From Rhizobium altiplani (lineage in GTDB: Bacteria; Pseudomonadota; Alphaproteobacteria; Rhizobiales; Rhizobiaceae), in NCBI RefSeq assembly GCF_001542405.1, contig NZ_LNCD01000075.1, forward strand, positions 1 to 49,129: DNA of 49,129 bases, written 5' to 3'. A model generated the notes under the pieces. The model was not told the origin of the DNA. It was given only the letters and a program-made list of their open reading frames with translations, and searched no databases. The translations under genes were made by a program, and so were the position numbers. Below, piece by piece: positions 41,681 through 49,129 of this stretch (positions are counted from its first letter, which is position 1; every line of letters starts with the position of its first letter).

Positions 41681-43237
41681 CTAGCCACTGGATATGTTGC
41701 TTAGCGGTTCAAGGCTGTTGCCGTATTTGCGCCTATAAGCCGAGATGAAATCCCCGTCGCAACAGACACAGCGGCCGCTCGAGTCTTTGGCTTTCGGGTC
41801 ATGCAAGTGAGATCCGAGGGGGCGCAGTAGATTTATGCGAGTGCTTGTCGTTGGACTCATCGGGAAACCGGCACTGTGTTTGAACAGCTCCGCGGCAAGC
41901 ATGATCCCGGCGAGCGCTGACTGAAAGGCCATGGGAACCACGGTTCGAACCTGACGACTTCCATTGCTGAGCTGGAATACGAGACCGCCGCAGATCGCCT
42001 GTTGATAAAAAGACCGCAGCGGCTGGCCAACAAACGGGGCCAGCGATTCAAAAGGCACAGCCATCGCCGTAGCTACCCGAACAACGAAGTCGGTTGGCAC
42101 TCCGGCATTAGTCTGTAGGAGCGTCTTCACCTCCTCGTGTGCTTCCGATATTCCGAATTCCTCGGCAATCAGATGGTGCTCGTCCTTGGATTTTCCGGAT
42201 GGCATGTACATGCAACAAAGGCATGCCTTGCCATCGTCGAAACCATGCCGCGAGATGCCGAGATCATATTCCTGCGTCCAGGCATTCGCGATCCAACGGG
42301 GCAGAGCACCTTGGACAGCAAGACGGTCGGCGGCTGTGTCAAGCGCCACACCCACTCGGTCGAAAACCCAGTTGCCCCGGCGCGCAATATATTCTGCCCA
42401 CTTCAGCGGGTGCGCCTCGACCTTGAGAGCGGTCGATCGGAGGGTGGTGGTTGCAAGCTCCGTCTTGGAGATACCGATCTCCGCTTGGCCGGCCAATACG
42501 TAGCGCTGCAGGTTTGAGAGTTCGACCGCTTCATGGTCAATGACGTGCAAGCGACCCGCGAGGCCGGATTGTCTCGCCAGGGCCCAAAGCGAGCCATGGC
42601 CAATGGCGCCCAACCCGACGAGGTGCGCTTCACCAAGGTCGACAGAAAGATCAAGCGGGCCATCGCCGGCTTTGGTCTTGTTGTAGCTGTATAACGAGAG
42701 TTCGATATTCTCGTCGAGCTCGGCGCCGGTCAGCTGAGCGGCGAAGATGGTTCGAAAGACGTTGGCGGCGCCGAAGCAGCTCGCGGCGCCAGCTCCATAA
42801 GGCAGCAAGCTCGAGCCAGAGCCCACCGGGTCGTGACGCGATAGTTTTGCCGTCCAACCGTCCGACCCCATGAAAAAGGTGGTGCATTGCAGCGATGGGC
42901 GCGTCGTGCCTGCAACCAAGCAGACCGTGGCGGACTTGCCGGAACGCCGGATGCCAACTTTTGGATTGATCGACTTTGCCAGACGCTCCAGCGCTTTGGC
43001 TTGGGAGTTCGCCGAACTGTCCAAGGGAACTATTGCCAGAACCGGATACAGTCTGGCGAGCAACCTCACCGCAAGGTCCAGCGTCGCCTGGCCTTCGGCA
43101 CACGAAGCGGCCTGCTCGTCGAAGGCGATGGCCACGACCTGCTTTTCAAGAGCCGCTTTGAAGTCGGCCAGATGAAAATCGGCCAGCACCTGAGATGCCG
43201 CCGTCGCGGCGCGATCGATGAAATTAGCAAGGGCCAT
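41681..43237 (-). CDS. E1-like ubiquitin-activating protein (ThiF fold) of a bacterial Ubl system
   Basis: A 518-residue protein from ATG 43237, two bases after the JAB stop. The first ~180 residues are an N-terminal domain I cannot name (VAIAFDEQAASCAEGQ). The ThiF/E1 adenylation domain follows: GLGAIGHGS nucleotide loop, VIDHE acidic residue, LSNLQRYV and SKTELA. KACLCCMY carries candidate catalytic or zinc-binding Cys, and CVCCDGDF a second Cys group near the end. E1 proteins adenylate the C-terminus of a ubiquitin-like protein and pass it to an E2. Last gene of a four-gene operon. Confidence 0.88.
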   Translation of the reverse strand: MALANFIDRAATAASQVLADFHLADFKAALEKQVVAIAFDEQAASCAEGQATLDLAVRLLARLYPVLAIVPLDSSANSQAKALERLAKSINPKVGIRRSGKSATVCLVAGTTRPSLQCTTFFMGSDGWTAKLSRHDPVGSGSSLLPYGAGAASCFGAANVFRTIFAAQLTGAELDENIELSLYSYNKTKAGDGPLDLSVDLGEAHLVGLGAIGHGSLWALARQSGLAGRLHVIDHEAVELSNLQRYVLAGQAEIGISKTELATTTLRSTALKVEAHPLKWAEYIARRGNWVFDRVGVALDTAADRLAVQGALPRWIANAWTQEYDLGISRHGFDDGKACLCCMYMPSGKSKDEHHLIAEEFGISEAHEEVKTLLQTNAGVPTDFVVRVATAMAVPFESLAPFVGQPLRSFYQQAICGGLVFQLSNGSRQVRTVVPMAFQSALAGIMLAAELFKHSAGFPMSPTTSTRINLLRPLGSHLHDPKAKDSSGRCVCCDGDFISAYRRKYGNSLEPLSNISSG

Positions 43238-43239
43238 CG

Positions 43240-43728
43240 TTAACTCGTTATCGAAATCATGCGCGTCAGTACCGCCGACGGCAGCTCGTTCCAGTTCGCC
43301 TTCGCGTCGAGTCGATAGGCGGCAACGCGAGCAAGGTCGAAAGGCTCGCGCGCAAAATTCGGCACGACCAGCGACAGACACCCAACCGTGGTAGCGACTG
43401 CGTAGGCATCATCGGTCGTCGAGTGATAGGCGCGGCCCGGATGACTGTGGATCTGCGCCAGAAGCGTCAGACCCCGTTTGTAGAGCCAGACATTGAGGCG
43501 GTGCAGTTCTTCGGCAGGGACCATCACACAGACGCCATCGCTTGTTCGGATGTGGCGCTGCGCCGGGATTACTGTCTCCGACACGACAAAATGCTGGTCT
43601 TGCCGGACGCCGACCCAGAGCGCCATCCCTTCATGGCCCTGCTGTCCAACCGACCGCAGATGCGCCTGTACAGTAGACACACAGTCTCGAGAGAGGGCGA
43701 CGGTTCTGACGTCCGCTAACCCGGTCAT
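43240..43728 (-). CDS. JAB/MPN (JAMM) metalloprotease of a bacterial Ubl system
   Basis: A 162-residue protein from ATG 43728, which overlaps the E2 stop (ATGA); a start further upstream would overlap E2 extensively. The JAMM zinc motif is complete: QIHSHPGRAYHSTTDD (H-x-H-x7-S-x2-D) near residue 95. Such enzymes trim the C-terminus of a ubiquitin-like protein or remove it from targets (BilD-like role). Two bases separate its stop from the E1 start. Confidence 0.9.
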   Translation of the reverse strand: MTGLADVRTVALSRDCVSTVQAHLRSVGQQGHEGMALWVGVRQDQHFVVSETVIPAQRHIRTSDGVCVMVPAEELHRLNVWLYKRGLTLLAQIHSHPGRAYHSTTDDAYAVATTVGCLSLVVPNFAREPFDLARVAAYRLDAKANWNELPSAVLTRMISITS

Positions 43729-44351
43729 TCTGGAATTGCCTGAGGCGACACCAACATTCCCACGACTATCGGCTGGAGTTGAATCTGCAACTGGTCTATC
43801 GGTTTGATTCCGTACTTGATGATTTTGTCCAGGATGAAGGCCAAACAGCCTTCGCCAGAACCCCGATGAAGAAGCCATGGGTCACCTGAGTGCGCTGGAT
43901 TATCGTGGTATTCCCGGACTCCCGCCATGCACAGGAATGGGGGGTCCTGGAGACTGTTCGCTTGAATAAAGTCCGTCAACTGTACCGCGTTTTGCTGAAT
44001 GAGATTTGCAATCATTTCCGGCGGGGTTCCGGGCAGTGGCGGACGCCTCAGCATATTCAGTTGAAGATCCTTCCGGGCAACCGGCTGGCGAGTGAACGGA
44101 TCGACGAAGACCACGGACGGTGGTCTGAGATCGTAGTTGGTAAAGTCGATGTTGGTGGCCGCGCAGATAGCGCGCGGCTTTACCTTAGGGCTTGCGAATA
44201 TGAAGAAAGCGCTCGGGAAGCTCGCCTCGACCAGGAAGCAGCCTTGTGTCCAATAGGCATCCGCATATGCCCGGAACCGGGCGACCTCCCGATCAAACTT
44301 TACTCGGGAGACCTCCGGGTCCACAGTTTGGAGTTCAGGCACCTGCGACAC
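43725..44351 (-). CDS. Prokaryotic E2-like conjugating protein
   Basis: A 208-residue protein. PPFLCMAGVREYHDNPAHSG followed by DPWLLHR near residues 138-165 resembles the Cys-plus-YH..H.G..W motif of prokaryotic E2-family (Prok-E2) proteins; the Cys would carry the ubiquitin-like protein as a thioester. LPGTPPEMIANLIQQNA precedes it. Start overlaps the Ubl gene by 17 bases and stop overlaps the JAB gene as ATGA. The family call rests on motif and operon position, a little less secure than its neighbours. Confidence 0.75.
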   Translation of the reverse strand: MSQVPELQTVDPEVSRVKFDREVARFRAYADAYWTQGCFLVEASFPSAFFIFASPKVKPRAICAATNIDFTNYDLRPPSVVFVDPFTRQPVARKDLQLNMLRRPPLPGTPPEMIANLIQQNAVQLTDFIQANSLQDPPFLCMAGVREYHDNPAHSGDPWLLHRGSGEGCLAFILDKIIKYGIKPIDQLQIQLQPIVVGMLVSPQAIPE

Positions 44352-44631
44352 CCGCCTTCAGGCTAAGGAACAGAGTTACAGTGTTGGCTAGGCCGAAATC
44401 GCCAATTTTCTTGTCGGCGTCGAGCAAGGTGCCAGCTTCGTCCTTGAACTCCCAGTTCTCGGCAGGCTGAGCCAGATTCTGCGTTTGCTCAAGGGATTTG
44501 GTGCGAACGACGTGAAGCGGCTGGTTGGGATTGGCTTCGACCTCAGTGGGCTGGCCGTTCACCACGACCGTGATATCGATCTTCCCGGGGCCGCCGCCGT
44601 GATTATTCCCCTGACCCGAATTCTTCGACAT
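44335..44631 (-). CDS. Ubiquitin-like protein (DUF2604-like)
   Basis: A 98-residue protein. A Gly/Asn-rich N-terminus (NNHGGGPGK) precedes a beta-grasp-type domain: IDITVVVNGQPTEVEANPNQ, then WEFKDEAGTLLDADKKIGDF and TLFLSLKAG. The product ends KAGVAGA: one Ala after the last Gly, so the JAB protease may trim it to expose Gly for the E1. I chose ATG 44631, seven bases after AGGAG; ATG 44637 is too close. First gene of the operon. The family (PF10790 by memory) is known from such conjugation loci. Confidence 0.82.
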   Translation of the reverse strand: MSKNSGQGNNHGGGPGKIDITVVVNGQPTEVEANPNQPLHVVRTKSLEQTQNLAQPAENWEFKDEAGTLLDADKKIGDFGLANTVTLFLSLKAGVAGA

Positions 44632-45428
44632 TGACATACTCCTGTGGCTTGCCAACCGGCCCCAAGGTACTACTGCCGGCCGCCGGTAAGCGGGCTGGCA
44701 TTCTTTTGATCGTCCAGTCGGCGCCACGAACCGCGAGTACGTCAAAGGCAGGGGATAAGCTACCGAATCGGTGCTGAATTTCTTTTACGCAGTAGTTGAG
44801 CAGCAAGTAAACGGGAAAAACTGCTCATTACAACTCTAATCGATTAGAGAATTGAGAAAGTATTGGCCTTTTCTTCACATGCTGGCGCAGTCACCTGTCG
44901 GAGGGGCAGAATGGTGAGTGTGCGGGCGACGGGGTCGATGACGTTCCGCCCATGATTTTCGCGATTTTGCGGTGGCCTGTCGCGGTCGAGCTCAGTCAAT
45001 GTAGCTCGATCTGCACATCGAGTGCCCGGCGGATCGATGGCGTGCCCACGGGTCACGGCGCTCCAGTTATGCACATCACTTGATATCTACTTGTCTGCAT
45101 ACTAGAACGGTTCTGGCATTCGATATGCAGTGGGAAAGATATGCAGTGGCCTGCATTAGGCGACGACACGATCCGAACCGATGGGCAGTCAGTGACCCAG
45201 ACTTGCGGGCTCTTTTCGAGACTCTCGGACTCACGAGCGAAAGTCAGCAGGCATCTGCTACGTAGCCGCCGTCGTGCGTGCCAATCTCCGTAGGCGGACT
45301 TTCCAGACCACTTTTTCGAGGTCGACCGCCGCAGCTGGTGACCCAGTTCTCTGCCTATGATCAAAGCAATGAACGCTCTTGGGAACTTCCCACACATGGG
45401 ACGACAGCCAGATCGCGGAATCCGTTCA
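44632..45428. other. Intergenic region upstream of the Ubl operon
   Basis: About 800 bp without a convincing gene. Besides the palindrome at 44834 it holds a 12-bp direct repeat GATATGCAGTGG (45122-45133 and 45138-45149). A 61-codon plus-strand frame at 45080-45265 (RWAVSDPDLRALFETLGL) looks protein-like at its end but has no match I know. The minus-strand frames here give no family signal. Confidence 0.4.
44834..44849. promoter_or_regulatory. 16-bp perfect palindrome upstream of the Ubl operon
   Basis: CTCTAATCGATTAGAG reads the same on both strands. It lies about 200 bp upstream of the Ubl ATG (minus strand) with no gene in between, and no regulator gene is adjacent. Likely a dimer operator; the protein is unknown. 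Confidence 0.5.
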
Positions 45429-46034
45429 TCAACGAGCTGTCTTGCGCCATGAACGCCATGTTCCGATGAGGAGAGCCGTTATTAGAACTGGCCAAAGAAC
45501 ATGTCCCCACGACTGGAGGATTTGCGGCTCAAAATAATAAGGCGATTCCAAGTTTATTGCCTGCGTGTCGCTCATGCAGTGGGTGATGCGCGTTGGTCCG
45601 GGGACGTTCGTCCAGAGGAAGTCGTAGTGGGGCCGTGAGGGGCAAAGCTCCGCCGGCGCCAATGTGAGGAAATATTGCAGCGACAGGGCAGCGGACGCGA
45701 TAACGATAAGCGCAAAGATGATCAGCAGCGCGATCGCATCACGATCGCCTTTGTCCGAGGTCAGATTTTTGGAGGGCGGTCGCTCGGCACGGGCCGCTTG
45801 AAACCACAAAACCGCCGCGACGAAAGAGGCAACAATCGGACCAAAAACAATGAAGTACACGGCATTCAGTTTGAGAGGAATATAGTCGCCGATCAACGGG
45901 AGCTTGCCGGTATAGCTCGTGGGCGCGCGTGCGATCCATAGGGCTAGAACAAGACCCGCCAGAGTAATGAGGGCAAGCCGGACGACTGGATCCTTTAGGA
46001 ACGTTCCGGCATCTCCCGCAGATGTTTCGCTCAT
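45429..46034 (-). CDS. Integral membrane protein of unknown function
   Basis: A 201-residue protein with four hydrophobic segments (LALITLAGLVLALWIA, YFIVFGPIVASFVAAVLWF, IALLIIFALIVIASAALSL, VLWPVLITALLIGTWRSW). The loop between helices 3 and 4 carries two Cys and is probably periplasmic. No enzyme motif is visible. It lies 29 bp downstream of a small exported protein on the same strand and is probably co-expressed with it. Confidence 0.7.
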   Translation of the reverse strand: MSETSAGDAGTFLKDPVVRLALITLAGLVLALWIARAPTSYTGKLPLIGDYIPLKLNAVYFIVFGPIVASFVAAVLWFQAARAERPPSKNLTSDKGDRDAIALLIIFALIVIASAALSLQYFLTLAPAELCPSRPHYDFLWTNVPGPTRITHCMSDTQAINLESPYYFEPQILQSWGHVLWPVLITALLIGTWRSWRKTAR

Positions 46035-46063
46035 TTACCGTTCCCCTCTTGCTGTCGCACGTG

Positions 46064-46579
46064 CTACTCGCACAATTTCTTGGCCTCGTTGGACAGGCCA
46101 TCGCCAAGTGATTGAGAAATCTGCTCGCCAAGCGCCTTCACGACGTCGCCGAATGTCCCACCAGCGGAAAGAAGCTTGATGTCTCGGCGGCTCACCACGC
46201 AGGTGGTGAGGTTCATTTCCGCGTCGAAACTAAGTCGGGCCGAGACGTTACCTTTCAGGGCCGCAGCGTCCGATGTGCGGCAAGTCAGTGAACCTATGGC
46301 TCTTGCTGTCGCAAGATCCCCTTTCACGTCGACGGCGAATTCTTCGATTTCGACTTTCTCGAATTTGTCCACACCGATGCTGAACAGCCCAGTCTTTACC
46401 TTTAGCGACTGGCAAGGCTGGGCTTTCTCTATCGCATTCTCGAGGGCGTTTCCGGCCTCCGCAGACGACGATAGGGCCAGCAACACGGAAGTGACGAGAA
46501 AAACTCGCCAGAGTCCGGATGGTCCAGGCGATACAGGTTTGTTCGGTGTGGCCATAGCCGTCAGCCCTCGCGGGTTCAT
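46064..46579 (-). CDS. Small exported protein of unknown function
   Basis: From ATG 46579 (after GGAAGGAGAG) the protein is 171 residues with a signal peptide whose core is LWRVFLVTSVLLALSS, cleavage probably after SSAEA. The mature part has several Cys that may form disulfides (QPCQSLKVKTG, LTCRTSD, TTCVVSR) and the Cys near the C-terminus (KKLCE). I do not recognise the family. Its neighbours are also membrane or exported proteins. Confidence 0.65.
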   Translation of the reverse strand: MNPRGLTAMATPNKPVSPGPSGLWRVFLVTSVLLALSSSAEAGNALENAIEKAQPCQSLKVKTGLFSIGVDKFEKVEIEEFAVDVKGDLATARAIGSLTCRTSDAAALKGNVSARLSFDAEMNLTTCVVSRRDIKLLSAGGTFGDVVKALGEQISQSLGDGLSNEAKKLCE

Positions 46580-46660
46580 GCTAACTCTCCTTCCATCGAT
46601 CCGTGGATATGCTTTTGTTCTTGGCGCATGGCCCACGGCCCTGCGCCAGTTCGTCGTCGG

Positions 46661-47698
46661 TCAGGGCGGCGCGAGCGTACCGTCTGGATCGACATCCTCC
46701 TTCCGCTCGCTGCGGATGAAGTGATCGAGGCGCGTTACCGTTTCGAACTCGGCGTGGTTGCGATATGAGCCGAATTTGAAATATTCGCGCTCCTTCGCGA
46801 GAAAGGGCTTAAAGCCGATAACGCCCTCGGTTTTGGAGATCTTTTTCCCGTCAGCCCAGATTTCAATCAGACCTGTTTTGTCGGAGACCAGACGCAGGTG
46901 ATAAACCATCGTCGTCCATTTGCCGAACGGATCGGGTAGCGAATTATAGCGGGTGACCGACAACCCTTGCGCACAGCCGGTCAGGCCCGGGAGCGACAAC
47001 GGGGCTGCTCCATGGGCGAGATCCTCGGCGTCATGGCCGACCGACAGCATCTGGTTTTTCATCAACGAGAAGAGTTGCGCCGGCTTGACGAGCGTATGTG
47101 CATTGCCGAATCCGGGTTCGACCGGCGCGGTCTCCTGCGAGGCGATGAAAACGCGGCAAAGGACGTTCTTCGGGTCACGGTTCGGATCGGCGTTATCCTG
47201 TTCGATGGAGACGGTGAAAGCTCGGCCGTTGAAACGCTGGGCAAGGATAGGAGCGTCTTGCGGGGAGTTTGTTTGTTTCCATTGTCCGATCACAAATCGT
47301 CCTGTGGTCGGCGTGATGCTTGCATCGACGAACATGTCGAAACGGTACCAAATGTCGGTGCCCATCGGCGCCAGAACCTTCTCCGCTTCCCACAGTTCCG
47401 AGCGTTCGCTGCCATCGCGATCGTAGGTGCCGTCTTCACGCGCGCATCCTTTGGGATGCCAGGCAAAGGCCAGCACATTATTTTGCGGCAGCGCCCTGAC
47501 GATCTGTGTTGCCGCTGACCTTGCCTCATCCGGGATTTTGCCGAAGGAGAACCTGTTTTCGTCCCGACCGCATGAAAACCAGTTGTCGGACACGCTCGTG
47601 GCATCGAACTCGTCTCGGACGGTCGGCGACGCCGCATTCGCATTCGGAGCGCCCGCAATCAGCATGACGGCCAGCGCATAACTCAGTTGCATTTTCAA
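46661..47698 (-). CDS. Secreted polysaccharide-lyase-like protein
   Basis: A 345-residue protein with a signal peptide (MKMQLSYALAVMLIAGA ... ANA). The mature part resembles the jelly-roll polysaccharide lyase family related to heparin lyase I/PL20 (PF14099 by memory): DIWYRFDMFVDASITPTTGR, VIGQWKQ and GLIEIWADGKKI. Such enzymes cleave acidic polysaccharides by beta-elimination. The start is a TTG eight bases after AGGAGG; ATG 47692 is the alternative. It lies 12 bp downstream of the EEP gene, probably in one operon. Confidence 0.7.
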   Translation of the reverse strand: MKMQLSYALAVMLIAGAPNANAASPTVRDEFDATSVSDNWFSCGRDENRFSFGKIPDEARSAATQIVRALPQNNVLAFAWHPKGCAREDGTYDRDGSERSELWEAEKVLAPMGTDIWYRFDMFVDASITPTTGRFVIGQWKQTNSPQDAPILAQRFNGRAFTVSIEQDNADPNRDPKNVLCRVFIASQETAPVEPGFGNAHTLVKPAQLFSLMKNQMLSVGHDAEDLAHGAAPLSLPGLTGCAQGLSVTRYNSLPDPFGKWTTMVYHLRLVSDKTGLIEIWADGKKISKTEGVIGFKPFLAKEREYFKFGSYRNHAEFETVTRLDHFIRSERKEDVDPDGTLAPP

Positions 47699-47710
47699 TG
47701 GCCGGTCCTC

Positions 47711-48808
47711 CTAGTTCATCTTGATGGCTAGACTGCTGGGGCAGTGATCGGAGAGGCGCACCTTGTCGCCCGGCGTCGGGTTGGGCCAGGGAAATTGCTT
47801 TTCCGATTCCGGCACGATCATGGCTGCGGCCCGGGTGCCGTAGAGGAAGAACTCGATGGGAAGAATGTTATAGTCGTCGGGGTTGGCGATGCCGGATGGG
47901 TTCGGCTGGCGGAATTCGCGCCAACATGTCGACATGTTTTCATAGGGCTGCCGGAAGAGTTGAGCATCCGACCGCGGATCCCTGTCGTGACCGGTCTTGT
48001 CGGCGCTATAGCCGCTCAGTGCAATCCAAACTTCATCGGGGATCGCACCCGGCTGCGCGTCGAGGCGGCGATTAAAGTCACCGACAATCATCCACGCTTC
48101 ACCCGCGGTTTCGCGCGCCTCGATCCATTTGCGAAGCGGATACATCTGCTGTCCCAAGGTATCGCATGCCCGGCTGGCTGGCTGTCCAGTTGCCGGATCA
48201 GTGTTCCAGAGTTTGAAACTGATAAAGTCGTCGAAGCAGCCACTCTTGAGATGAACATCAAGCACCCGCACCGTCGAGCCGCCCGGTGATTGGATCGTGA
48301 CGTCCAGGCCCCACCGGATCCGGCGGATCGTTCCGTTGTCGTCAAAGGTGACATCGAGCGGTTTATAATCTGCCGCAGAAATGATCTTCAGCTGTGAGTT
48401 CGGCCGCAAGGCCACTGCCGGGTATTGAACGCGCGTCGCAGTCGTCGGCTTGACAGCGGTCATGCCATTCTTGGTACAAACTGGAGCGATATTCTGGCCC
48501 TCGGCTTCCGCAAATTGGCCACTGATGCAATGCTCCCAACCTTCGGCCACTGGAAAAACCGCGTCCAGCGCAGACGGGCTTGTGACCTCTTGTAGAAACA
48601 GGACATCTGCGGATACAGCGTCACGCCAGTGTCTGAGGTCGGCGTAATCCTGCTGCGTGCGGATATGATCATCGGGAAAAACGGTCTTGGGGTCGCCGGG
48701 GTAGACCAGCGTTTGAATGTTCCAGTTGCCGAGTGTGAAATCCGCCGCCACGGCCTGGATCGGCGCGGCCATTCCGAAAAGCGCTACACATATCAAACGT
48801 CCCAGCAT
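47711..48808 (-). CDS. Exported endonuclease/exonuclease/phosphatase-family protein
   Basis: From ATG 48808 (after GGAGGG) 365 residues. A signal peptide (MLGRLICVALFGMAAPIQAV) leads to a DNase I-like fold: GNWNIQTL, FLQEV (catalytic Glu), VLDVHLKSG (His), WMIVGDFNRRL (Asp, Asn) and a final LSDHCPSSL (Asp-His). Secreted members degrade extracellular DNA or act as phosphoesterases on lipids or polymers. The substrate is unknown. Same strand as the polysaccharide-lyase-like gene. Confidence 0.85.
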   Translation of the reverse strand: MLGRLICVALFGMAAPIQAVAADFTLGNWNIQTLVYPGDPKTVFPDDHIRTQQDYADLRHWRDAVSADVLFLQEVTSPSALDAVFPVAEGWEHCISGQFAEAEGQNIAPVCTKNGMTAVKPTTATRVQYPAVALRPNSQLKIISAADYKPLDVTFDDNGTIRRIRWGLDVTIQSPGGSTVRVLDVHLKSGCFDDFISFKLWNTDPATGQPASRACDTLGQQMYPLRKWIEARETAGEAWMIVGDFNRRLDAQPGAIPDEVWIALSGYSADKTGHDRDPRSDAQLFRQPYENMSTCWREFRQPNPSGIANPDDYNILPIEFFLYGTRAAAMIVPESEKQFPWPNPTPGDKVRLSDHCPSSLAIKMN

Positions 48809-48889
48809 TTTTCCCTCCGAGATCTTGGTCATTCACGCGGCATGTCGCCATCCACATCTGCAAGGTGCACGTCGTCGGACGCTTTGCCC

Positions 48890-49129
48890 TCAGTCTTTCG
48901 TGCTCAGCAACGACCGTTCTTCATTGAGCTTGTCTTCGCGCGGGGGCGGCATTTCAGCGTCGGGTCCTTGCTCAATGCGGGCGAGGAACCGAACGGCACT
49001 CCTGCTTGGCATGAACAGGTAGGCTCCACCGCGCACCCGCACGAAATCCTTTATCCCCGTCAGGTTCAGCGGGCCGCGCGCCGATGGGATCGTCAGCCGC
49101 CCCATGCCGCCCCCACGACCGGTGATCGG
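48890..49129 (-). CDS. Probable Dyp-type peroxidase, C-terminal part (gene continues right)
   Basis: The frame is open to the window edge. The visible residues include GPLNLTGIKDFVRVRGGAYL and FMPSRSAVRFLA, like the C-terminal end of Dyp-type haem peroxidases (F-V-x-x-R-G-G-x-Y-x-F-x-P-S). The ATG at 49105 is internal to the frame and probably not the start. The N-terminal haem domain lies outside the window, so the call is provisional. It is upstream of the exported EEP gene on the same strand. Confidence 0.55.
   Translation of the reverse strand, partial: PITGRGGGMGRLTIPSARGPLNLTGIKDFVRVRGGAYLFMPSRSAVRFLARIEQGPDAEMPPPREDKLNEERSLLSTKD

Noticed and set aside
45080..45265. 61-codon plus-strand frame
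   Set aside because: The last 20 residues look protein-like but there is no ribosome site, known family or operon partner; kept only as a note in the intergenic entry.
44844..45397. Minus-strand frames upstream of the Ubl operon
   Set aside because: No recognisable motif, overlapping each other, with composition typical of chance frames.
1..49129. CRISPR arrays, rRNA or intact tRNA genes
   Set aside because: No regularly spaced repeats, cas genes, rRNA sequence or complete cloverleaf were seen on either strand.

Overview
The window looks like an accessory region, probably plasmid or integrative element, of an alphaproteobacterium in the Rhizobiales (Rhizobium, Agrobacterium, Ensifer or Mesorhizobium type). 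The reasons are a plasmid-type DUF1612/RHE_PE00001-family protein at the left edge, a SyrB-like fragment, an ArdC antirestriction protein beside a WGR-domain gene, TraD/TraG/MobQ conjugation remnants, an HWE-family histidine kinase, and generally GC-rich coding sequence. I see no core housekeeping gene, rRNA, intact tRNA or CRISPR array.

Left defence island (about 1-13.6 kb). A convergent pair, sce7726 (+) and beta/sce7725 (-), overlaps at the 3' ends. The beta gene is the last of a minus-strand operon DUF6932 -> HTH-ImmA/IrrE -> beta, and DUF6932 carries an in-frame amber codon. Divergent from it is a plus-strand operon of a small unknown protein, SIR2, HerA-type ATPase and DEDDh exonuclease; the SIR2 frame has no standard start codon before its NAD motif. 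Two minus-strand nuclease-like genes follow (DUF6035 and a PD-(D/E)XK-like protein). Then comes a Shedu (SduA) nuclease gene split by one extra T in a T8 tract.

Middle (about 13.9-30 kb). A PAS-PAS-HWE-receiver hybrid kinase is followed by a GGDEF remnant, a frameshifted YjjG-like HAD gene, a GntR regulator and an ABC permease. An IS6-family element with perfect 11-bp ends and no target duplication sits exactly between two truncated transporter genes, so it marks a deletion or fusion scar. To its right is a branched-chain-type amino-acid uptake operon (livG remnant, livF, livH, livM, livK), an SDR oxidoreductase, an Lrp regulator divergent from a CBS-like PLP enzyme, diaminopropionate ammonia-lyase and an M20 amidohydrolase. 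Together these suggest import and breakdown of an unusual amino acid.

Rearranged zone (about 30-38 kb). It contains an IS5-family transposase relic, a frameshifted XRE gene, an intact XRE gene, a full LysR gene flanked at a distance by 5' and 3' pieces of a second LysR copy, a SyrB-like fragment and an AlbA_2 ATPase. Then come ArdC with a large inverted-repeat leader, a frameshifted WGR gene, a gutted VirD4/TraG coupling protein, TraD, an RSF1010/Ti-type oriT, and a relaxase N-terminus fused in frame to a ThsB-like TIR domain.

Right defence island (about 37.7-44.7 kb). The TIR chimera is followed by a translationally coupled small protein plus second TIR-like protein, a HipBA toxin-antitoxin pair, and a tightly packed four-gene ubiquitin-like operon (Ubl, E2-like, JAB protease, E1), comparable to Bil-type antiphage conjugation systems.

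Right edge (45.4-49.1 kb). A minus-strand set of a membrane protein, a small exported protein, an exported polysaccharide-lyase-like protein, an exported endonuclease/exonuclease/phosphatase-family protein and the C-terminus of a probable Dyp-type peroxidase.

Several genes are broken by single-base changes (4260, 12930, 16497, 30887, 36085, 36754). These could be true decay or read errors, so each is flagged. All family names come from reading the translations by eye; no database search was run.
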